Source: JBOGJG01 sp050747825 (GTDB taxonomy: Bacteria; Acidobacteriota; UBA6911; RPQK01; JBOGJG01). From it: a stretch of DNA of 15,013 bases. Location of the stretch: NCBI GenBank assembly GCA_050747825.1, contig JBOGJG010000187.1:1-15013 (forward strand), in the 5' to 3' direction. The notes under the pieces are model-generated. The model was not told where the DNA came from, made no database searches, and saw nothing but the letters and a program-made list of their open reading frames with translations. Position 1 is the first letter of the stretch; each line of letters begins with the position of its first letter. Below, in pieces: positions 6,965 to 13,200 of this stretch. The position numbers were made by a program, and so were the translations under genes.

Positions 6965-9900
6965 ATGCGGATGTGGGGATCCCGTCTCTCTTTAGCCCTA
7001 TTTTCGCTGGTCGCTATACTGGCCGGCCCTTCTCTTTTCGCTCAGACAAAACTCCTGCGCTTCCCGGATATTCACGGCGACAGAATTGCTTTTGTTTATG
7101 CAGGCGATATTTGGACGGTGGGCGCTTCCGGAGGAAGAGCCGTGCGTGTCACGGCCCATCCGGGCGTGGAGTTGTTTCCGAAGTTCTCACCGGACGGAAG
7201 CTGGATCGCCTTCACCGGCCAATATGACGGCGATGAACAAGTCTATGTAATCCCTGCGAACGGTGGTGTCCCCAGACAGCTTACTTTTTATCCCGCCCGT
7301 GGGCCGCTTCCTCCCCGCTGGGGCTACGACAATCAGATCTATGGCTGGACAAAAGACGGCAAGGAGATACTCTTCCGCTCCATGCGCGACGGCTGGACTC
7401 TGAGCGACACCCGGTTGTATACGGTCGCCATTGACGGAGGCCTGCCTAAGGCTCTGCCCATGCCTGTATCCGGCGCGGGCGATTTTTCCCCCGACGGAAG
7501 CAAGGTGGTTTACAGCCCGCTGACCCGCGATTTTCGCACCTGGAAGCGCTACCAGGGTGGTTGGGCCCAGGATCTTTACATCTTCGACCTGCAGAACTAT
7601 GAACTGACTCAAATCACTGATCACCTCCGCACGGATCGTGATCCGATGTGGATCGGCAGCACGATTTACTTCGCGTCAGATCGCAGCGGCACTCTCAATC
7701 TCTACTCGTACGATATCGCGTCCGGGCAAACCCAACAGCTTACTGACTCCAATCAGTGGGACGTGCGCTGGCCCAGCCACGGAGAAGCAGGCAAGATCGT
7801 TTATGAGTTGCAGGGCGAGCTGCACGTTTTCGACACCCCCACGTCCAGATCCAGCCGTGTCCCCATTTCCGTACCTACCGATGCGCTGGCTACGCGTTCC
7901 TCCCGTGTCTCGGCAAAGGAGGAAGTTGAAGATTTCGAATTGAGTCCCAAGGGAGAGCGGGCTCTTTTCACAGCCAGAGGCGACCTGTTCAGCGCTCCTG
8001 TCGAAAAGGGGTTTACGCGCAACCTCACCGACTCCTCGGGGGCCCACGACAAGTGGGCACGCTGGTCTCCGGATGGAGCCAGCATCGTGTTCATTTCAGA
8101 TATGGATGGTGAAGAGGAGCTTTATCTGACTGACTATGACGGTTCCGGGGAGCCCGAGCAACTCACCGATAACGGCCAGGCTATGCGATATCGCCCCGTC
8201 TGGGCGCCCGACGGAGAACGGATTGCCTTCAGCGACAAAGAGGGCCGCATCTTTGTTCTCACTCTGGATGATCGCCAGGTTACTGAAGTGGCCGATGATC
8301 CCGTCGGACAGGCGCTTGATTACACCTGGTCGCCCGATGGGCGCTACCTGGCCTTCTCACTGGAAGAGGCCAGCGGCTTCAGTTCCATTTACATCTGGGG
8401 TGTTGCCGATGGAGAGCTGTATAGAATTACGGATGAGTACTTCAACGAATGGAACCCGGCCTGGGATCCCGAGGGAAAATATCTCTATTACCTGAGCGAC
8501 CGTGAATTCGCACCCCAGATCGGCTCTTTTGAGTGGAACTACGTCGTGGATCGGGAAAGCTATATCTACGCTCTGGCACTGCACAAGGACGTCGCCCATC
8601 CCTTCCCGCCTGAAGATGACGAGGTGACCATCGCCGCGGAAGAAGAGGAGGAAGAGGAGCAAGAGGAAGACGCTGAAGACAAAGAACAGGATGCCGATGC
8701 CGAAAACCAACAGAGCCGAGACCGTAAGGAAGCGCCCCCCGCCGCCCCCCCTCTCCGCATCGACTTCGACGGTCTTGCCGAGCGCGTGGCCCAAATCCCT
8801 GTCCCGGCCGATAACTACCAGAGCCTTGCGGCCAGGAAAGGCCACCTGCTCTATGTGCGCGGGACCGCCTTCTACTACGGGCGTCCGGCGGCTTTAAAGC
8901 CCGCTCTTCAGATTTTCTCGATGGAGGAACGCGAGGAAGCCAACCTGGCCGAAAACGTCTCCGGCTACGCTCTTTCGCAGGATGGCTCCAAGGTCCTGGT
9001 GCGCCAGGAAAACGCTTTCAATCTTTACGACGCCACGCTCAAAGGGAAAGATTCCAGGAAGGCCGTTTCCACCGATGGCCTGATGGTGACTCGAGATCCC
9101 AAACAGGAATGGGTGCAGATCTTCGATGAGGTTTGGCGGCGCTTCCGTGATTTCTTCTATGTTGAAAACCTGCACGGCTATGATTGGGAGGCCCTGCGCG
9201 ATCGGTATCGCACCTTGCTTGAGCATGTGGGCCATCGCTCCGATCTCAACTATCTGATCGGAGAGATGATCGCTGAGCTGAATGTTTCACACGCTTATAT
9301 CGTGGGAGGTGATTTCGAGATCCCCGACCGGCCGGACGTAGGATTGCCCGGCGCCCGCTTTGAGCTTGACGAGTCCAGCGGCCGTTATCGCATCAGCCGT
9401 ATTTTCGAAGGACAGAACGAGGAAGAACGCTATCGCTCACCTCTAACCGAGATCGGACTTCAGGCCAGCGAGGGGGACTACATTCTGGCCATCGACGGGG
9501 AGGAACTCACAGCCGAGCAGAATCCGTACGAGCTGCTCCGCTTTAAGGGCAATCGACCGGTTCAACTCACTTTGAACGATCAGCCCGCCCGCGACGGCGC
9601 CCGCGAGATCACTTTCGATCCGATCACCAGCGAAACCAACCTGATTTACTTCAATTGGGTGGCGGAAAATCGCAGCAAAGTCTCCGAGCTGTCCAACGGC
9701 CGCGTGGGTTACCTGCACATTCCCGATATGGGCGCCGACGGCATTCGGGAGTTTATCAAATGGTACTACGGGCAAATCCGCAAGGAAGGACTCGTCATCG
9801 ATGTGCGCGCTAACGGCGGCGGCAACGTCTCGGCCATGCTCATCGAGAGGCTGAACCGTGAACTGCTGGCCGCCTTCTTTCCCCGCACCGGCGATTATCC

Positions 9901-10300
9901 CGAGACTTACCCATCCACTGTGTTTCACGGTCACATGGCGGCCATCATCAATGAGAACTCGGCTTCCGATGGCGATATCTTTCCCGCCATGTTCAAGCAG
10001 GCCGGTCTGGGTCCTCTCATCGGCAAGCGCACCTGGGGCGGGGTAGTCGGTATCACCAATCGCGGGCCTCTGATTGACGGGGGCTCGGTGTTTGTGCCCG
10101 AATTTGCTTTCGCCTCAGCCGACGGGGAATGGATTATCGAAGGCCACGGAGTCGATCCGGACATCGTCGTGGAGAACGATCCCAAAGCCGCCATTCAGGG
10201 GCGTGATCCGCAGCTCGAACGAACCGTGCAGGAGATCCTGGAGGCGATCGAGGCCGACCCCAAGAAATTGCCGGCCCGTCCTGCTCCGCCGGTGAGGTAA
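6965..10300 (+). CDS. exported tricorn-like protease (beta-propeller, PDZ, S41 peptidase)
   Basis: Residue numbers count from the first in-frame ATG at 6947; the likelier start is the ATG at 6965 (residue 7), because the only Shine-Dalgarno, GGAGG at 6949-6953, overlaps the earlier ATG. A signal peptide follows (to FAQ, residue 33). Domains: propeller-like PD40 repeats at about 40-540 (repeated SPDG/APDG blade motifs), an acidic low-complexity tract at 561-587, a C1-type helical region at about 715-790, a PDZ domain at about 795-895 (EGDYILAIDGEEL), and an S41 tricorn core at about 915-1090. Catalytic residues match tricorn: S781-H782 in NVSHAY, nucleophile S1007 with D1008 in NSASDGD, and E1065 in IIEGHGVDPDI. 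The protein is full length and looks active. Archaeal tricorn is cytosolic and trims proteasome products, but the signal peptide points to a periplasmic role here, probably degrading peptides. Confidence 0.93.
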   Translation: MRMWGSRLSLALFSLVAILAGPSLFAQTKLLRFPDIHGDRIAFVYAGDIWTVGASGGRAVRVTAHPGVELFPKFSPDGSWIAFTGQYDGDEQVYVIPANGGVPRQLTFYPARGPLPPRWGYDNQIYGWTKDGKEILFRSMRDGWTLSDTRLYTVAIDGGLPKALPMPVSGAGDFSPDGSKVVYSPLTRDFRTWKRYQGGWAQDLYIFDLQNYELTQITDHLRTDRDPMWIGSTIYFASDRSGTLNLYSYDIASGQTQQLTDSNQWDVRWPSHGEAGKIVYELQGELHVFDTPTSRSSRVPISVPTDALATRSSRVSAKEEVEDFELSPKGERALFTARGDLFSAPVEKGFTRNLTDSSGAHDKWARWSPDGASIVFISDMDGEEELYLTDYDGSGEPEQLTDNGQAMRYRPVWAPDGERIAFSDKEGRIFVLTLDDRQVTEVADDPVGQALDYTWSPDGRYLAFSLEEASGFSSIYIWGVADGELYRITDEYFNEWNPAWDPEGKYLYYLSDREFAPQIGSFEWNYVVDRESYIYALALHKDVAHPFPPEDDEVTIAAEEEEEEEQEEDAEDKEQDADAENQQSRDRKEAPPAAPPLRIDFDGLAERVAQIPVPADNYQSLAARKGHLLYVRGTAFYYGRPAALKPALQIFSMEEREEANLAENVSGYALSQDGSKVLVRQENAFNLYDATLKGKDSRKAVSTDGLMVTRDPKQEWVQIFDEVWRRFRDFFYVENLHGYDWEALRDRYRTLLEHVGHRSDLNYLIGEMIAELNVSHAYIVGGDFEIPDRPDVGLPGARFELDESSGRYRISRIFEGQNEEERYRSPLTEIGLQASEGDYILAIDGEELTAEQNPYELLRFKGNRPVQLTLNDQPARDGAREITFDPITSETNLIYFNWVAENRSKVSELSNGRVGYLHIPDMGADGIREFIKWYYGQIRKEGLVIDVRANGGGNVSAMLIERLNRELLAAFFPRTGDYPETYPSTVFHGHMAAIINENSASDGDIFPAMFKQAGLGPLIGKRTWGGVVGITNRGPLIDGGSVFVPEFAFASADGEWIIEGHGVDPDIVVENDPKAAIQGRDPQLERTVQEILEAIEADPKKLPARPAPPVR

Positions 10301-10302
10301 AG

Positions 10303-10318
10303 AGTTCCAAGTTCCAAG
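10303..10318 (+). repeat. heptamer tandem repeat (GTTCCAA)
   Basis: Two perfect GTTCCAA units (10304-10310 and 10311-10317) lie just after the tricorn-like stop codon, in the 48-bp gap before the convergent gene. Its reverse complement (TTGGAAC) shares the GAAC core with the AACTAAG-type block upstream of the same gene. No Rho-independent terminator is visible in this gap. Confidence 0.5.
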
Positions 10319-10348
10319 TAAAAGAGGGAAGTGGTGGTACTCACGAGT

Positions 10349-11914
10349 TTAGGCTTCGAAGCTCGAAATCTCCCTCGGATAAATCACCACGCGGCGATAT
10401 CCTGATCTACCTTTGCTCTCGGAGTAGAGGCCGTGGCCGTGGATCAGCTCGTGCTGGAGGCGGCGAATATAGGCATTCTGGGGGGAAAGCTCCAGCGGTT
10501 CGGCTTTGCGCTGCACCTTGATAATAGCGTCTTCAGCTTCCTGAAGCGCATAATCGGAAGGACCCTGACGGGAAGCTTGCTGGTAAAGGGAATCGCCGAA
10601 GTAATCTTTGAGGAAGTGTTTGACCTGGGTCAGAGTGTTGCTCTTGATCGTGTAAAATTCAACTCCTTCGTCCAGGGCCTCCTGAAGCTTCTTGGGCTGC
10701 CGCTTGCGCTGGGCCTTCAGACTCAGGATCACGTCCGCGTTCACCGGCTGGTCGGCCAGCCGCGCCGGGACTCCGAGTTCCTTAACAGCCTGCTCGAGCC
10801 GTGTCCGGCTGACCCCAATGGGATAGATGCGAGTGATGCCGGCTTTGCGGATGTGGGGAGGCGCCGGCATGATCTCACTCTCGAACTCGGAAGCCGGGTC
10901 GGCTGCCTGCTCCAGAAGTGGTTCCTCGATCTGCACCCGTCCATCGTCACCTCGCAGCCTGATCTCCGGGCGAAGAGCGCTTCCCGCGAGATACCGATCG
11001 ACCATACGCGAAATGTCGTGATAGACCGCCAGACGGTCACGACTCTGAATTTCCACCAGGATGTCGAAGGTAGGCGGTGCTTTCCTCTCCAGGACCGTCT
11101 TTTGAGTCCTCCTGCGGCGGGCCTCTTCGTCCGACAGGGTGACGGCCTGAATGCCTCCGACCAGATCGGAAAGAGTGGGATTGACCAGAAGATTGTCCAA
11201 AGTCAACCCGTGGGCCGTGGCGATGAGCTGAACGCCACGCTCGGCAATGGTTCGGGCCGCCAGTGTCTCTTCCAGGGTGCCAATCTCATCGATCACGATT
11301 ACTTCGGGCATATGATTTTCCACCGCTTCGATCATGACCCGGTGTTGAAGCTCAGGCGAGTGGACCTGCATGCGCCGGGCGCGGCCAATCCCTGGATGAG
11401 GAACGTCTCCATCGCCGGCGATCTCGTTTGACGTATCCACGACGACGACTCTTTTGCCGATCTCATCCGCCAGAACTCGCGCGGCCTCGCGCAAAAGAGT
11501 CGTCTTGCCCACACCTGGCGGCCCCAGCAGGAGCAGGCTCTTTCCCCTTTCAATGACGTCCCGGATGATATGGACGGTTCCGGTCACTGCCCGTCCTACG
11601 CGGCATGTCAGTCCAATGATTTCATTACGCCGGTTGCGGATGGCGCTGATCCGATGCAGCGTGCGTTCGATGCCGGCCCGGTTGTCGCCCGTAAATGTTC
11701 CCACCCGGCTGATGACATAGTCCAGATCCGGGCGCGTGACTTCGAAGTGGTCCAGGTAAACGGCCCGCTCCAGAAAACGAGCCTCGGGCTGGCGTCCCAG
11801 ATCCAGGACAATTTCTATCAAGTCCAGCAAATCAGGCTCCTTCTCAACCACTTCTCGAATGTTGGGAGGCAGTATCGTCAAGAGTGACGAGAGATCGTCG
11901 GTTACCTCTGCCAT
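10349..11914 (-). CDS. Ycf45-like AAA ATPase with C-terminal R3H nucleic-acid-binding domain
   Basis: This 521-residue protein has an N-terminal region at about 10-100, then a SpoIIIAA-like P-loop ATPase domain at about 100-300. The ATPase domain has Walker A GPPGVGKT (131-138), Walker B VIVIDEIG (205-212) and a conserved TAHG segment. The linker at about 320-370 is acidic. The C-terminus (about 475-515) has an R3H motif, RRLQHELIHGHGLYSES, for single-stranded nucleic-acid binding, followed by RRVVIYPREI. The architecture matches the plastid/cyanobacterial Ycf45 family, whose role is poorly defined; related ATPases act on RNA or single-stranded DNA. It starts 17 bp after the TMEM14-like gene and is probably co-transcribed with it. 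A long open frame on the opposite strand (10433-11431) is a shadow. Confidence 0.85.
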   Translation of the reverse strand: MAEVTDDLSSLLTILPPNIREVVEKEPDLLDLIEIVLDLGRQPEARFLERAVYLDHFEVTRPDLDYVISRVGTFTGDNRAGIERTLHRISAIRNRRNEIIGLTCRVGRAVTGTVHIIRDVIERGKSLLLLGPPGVGKTTLLREAARVLADEIGKRVVVVDTSNEIAGDGDVPHPGIGRARRMQVHSPELQHRVMIEAVENHMPEVIVIDEIGTLEETLAARTIAERGVQLIATAHGLTLDNLLVNPTLSDLVGGIQAVTLSDEEARRRRTQKTVLERKAPPTFDILVEIQSRDRLAVYHDISRMVDRYLAGSALRPEIRLRGDDGRVQIEEPLLEQAADPASEFESEIMPAPPHIRKAGITRIYPIGVSRTRLEQAVKELGVPARLADQPVNADVILSLKAQRKRQPKKLQEALDEGVEFYTIKSNTLTQVKHFLKDYFGDSLYQQASRQGPSDYALQEAEDAIIKVQRKAEPLELSPQNAYIRRLQHELIHGHGLYSESKGRSGYRRVVIYPREISSFEA

Positions 11915-11931
11915 TACTTAAAGCGTAGTCC

Positions 11932-12264
11932 CTACAGCTTTTGAAGGGAAGTGAAGAGGGTGACGACCAGAAAAATGAGCGTGACAAAGGCCAGGATGAG
12001 CATCAGGCCCGCCGGCATGAACCCAGCCCCCGAACTGAGGCGGATCCCAAAGAAACCGCCCAGGAAAAGAGTCAATGCAATGGCGGTGTAAAGGGCAGGG
12101 AAGTTTCCTTTAAAGACAAACCAACCACTTGCGAGCAGTGCCACGCCGAAAAGCAGTCCGGAGACAAGGGAAGGAAGGCTCTGAGCTTTAACATAGCCCA
12201 TAATCCCCCCAATCACCGTCAGCGCCCCAAAGACCAGTACCACAATTCCAGAGGTTTGCATCAT
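11932..12264 (-). CDS. TMEM14-family small membrane protein
   Basis: The protein has about 110 residues from the ATG at 12264 (another in-frame ATG at 12273; the open frame reaches a TTG at 12315). Four hydrophobic segments fill nearly the whole protein. The signature GGIMGYVKAQSLPSL, followed by LLFGVALL, is typical of the TMEM14 (UPF0136) family, as is the G-rich spacing in GGFFGIRLSS...FMPAGLM. Eukaryotic relatives are organelle inner-membrane proteins; the bacterial function is unknown. None of the candidate starts has a good Shine-Dalgarno, so the N-terminus is uncertain. It is the first gene of a probable two-gene operon with the Ycf45-like ATPase. Confidence 0.8.
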   Translation of the reverse strand: MMQTSGIVVLVFGALTVIGGIMGYVKAQSLPSLVSGLLFGVALLASGWFVFKGNFPALYTAIALTLFLGGFFGIRLSSGAGFMPAGLMLILAFVTLIFLVVTLFTSLQKL

Positions 12265-12333
12265 CCAAATCATAGCAAATAAGGTGACACGCACCAAATT
12301 CCGCGTGAAACCCAATCGTAGAGCCGGTGTTCT

Positions 12334-12346
12334 TGTCAGTCTGACA
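12334..12346. repeat. short palindrome TGTCAG-T-CTGACA
   Basis: A perfect 6-bp inverted repeat with a one-base centre lies upstream of the TMEM14-like gene. It could be an operator for the minus-strand operon or part of the REP-like debris that follows. The function is not known. Confidence 0.4.
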
Positions 12347-12367
12347 CCTAATTGAAATACAGGAAAT

Positions 12368-12436
12368 GGGGGACATTCTACTCGTTTACCACGTTTTTCG
12401 ATTCAGCAAATATGGTAACGAGTTACTCATGCCCCC
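12368..12436. repeat. long imperfect foldback (REP-like or element end)
   Basis: The outer arms GGGGG (12368-12372) and CCCCC (12432-12436) and the inner arms ACTCGTTTACCA (12380-12391) and TGGTAACGAGT (12413-12423, one-base bulge) would form one hairpin with a 21-base loop. This resembles REP/RAYT palindromes or a relic of an element terminus. No RAYT gene is in view. It ends close to where the IS110 left end is expected. Confidence 0.55.
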
Positions 12437-12655
12437 TTCAGGGACACCTCAAAACGATGAAAATTGAGAGCAGAACAGATTGACTGAGGCGGCTCGAGCA
12501 AAGCGCAGCAGGTCGTTGTTCTACTGATGTGAACGAACTCGCAAACGAGTTTGACCCGGAGTCTGCCCAAGAACCTAAAACTGTCGGTCTGGAGCACGCG
12601 TAGGAGAATTTTCAACTACAGATTCCCCTTTGCTTAGAGCGGAAAGGAGGAATCG
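12437..12655 (+). other. non-coding left-end region of the IS110 relic, possible bridge-RNA remnant
   Basis: About 219 bp without a credible gene precede the IS110 transposase start. In IS110-group elements the non-coding end upstream of the transposase encodes the bridge RNA, and this length is in that range. A perfect stem, AACTCG-CAAA-CGAGTT (12536-12551), is visible, but I could not fold the whole region or locate target- and donor-binding loops. A 62-residue minus-strand open frame (12427-12615) is treated as a shadow. A strong Shine-Dalgarno (AAAGGAGG, 12643-12650) precedes the ATG at 12656. Confidence 0.35.
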
Positions 12656-13200
12656 ATGGAGGTCGTTCATGAGTGCTGTTGTGGATTAGACGTGCACAAG
12701 GAAAATGTGGTGGCGTGCCTGCTGTGCAGAGGCAGCAAGGAAATCCGAACTTTCTCGACGATGGCGGGAGATTTGAAAAGATTGGCGAATTGGCTACGCG
12801 AGTCGGGCTGTCGCCACATCGCCATGGAGTCGACGGGGGTTTATTGGAAACCGATTTATAACGTGCTGGAAGCGGATTTTCAGGTGATTCTGGTTAACGC
12901 GTAGCACATCAAGACGGTGCCCGGTCGAAAGACGGATGTGAAGGATTGCGAGTGGATCGCTCAGTTGCTAAAAACATGGACTCCTGAAGGGGAGCTTCAT
13001 TCCGAGCGGCGCTTGCTGGAGTGCGCGATTTAACTCGCTGCCGCACCAAACTGATTCAGTTGCAGGCAAGTGTGGTCAATCGAATCCCAAAGATCTTAGA
13101 GGACGCGAATATCAAATTGGCATCGGTGGCCTCTGATGTGATGGGGAAAATCGGGGAGGCGATGATCGAAGCTATAATAAGCGGAGAAACGTGCGCCTAA
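12656..13200 (+). pseudogene. IS110-family (DEDD) transposase, decayed and 3'-truncated
   Basis: The frame begins at ATG 12656 and shows GLDVHKENV (D12) and AMESTGVYWKPIYNVL (E58), the first two acidic residues of the DEDD RuvC-like domain. An in-frame TAG (12902-12904) interrupts just before HIKTVPGRKTDVKD, which carries the other two acidic residues (D94, D97). A CAG-to-TAG transition explains it, since the family commonly has Gln there. A +1 shift at the A-run 12970-12974 moves the family match (HGLLKGSFIP) to the next frame. A second +1 before 13024 moves it again (RDLTRCRTKLIQLQ... to ISGE), where it stops at 13200. The C-terminal half (Transposase_20 domain with the catalytic Ser) is absent. 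The element cannot move by itself. Confidence 0.88.

Noticed and set aside
9443..9934. 163-residue minus-strand open frame inside the tricorn-like gene
   Set aside because: It is antisense to the PDZ/S41 core, whose catalytic residues are conserved; it is a shadow.
10433..11431. 332-residue plus-strand open frame opposite the Ycf45-like gene
   Set aside because: The minus-strand protein has intact Walker A/B and R3H motifs; the plus-strand translation has no recognisable domain and arises from codon bias.
12427..12615. 62-residue minus-strand open frame upstream of the IS110 transposase
   Set aside because: It overlaps the presumed non-coding left end and the foldback, has no start context, and shows no recognisable domain.
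12902..12904. Amber codon in the IS110 gene as programmed recoding or readthrough
   Set aside because: Two downstream frameshifts and loss of the C-terminal half show general decay, and no recoding signal is visible.
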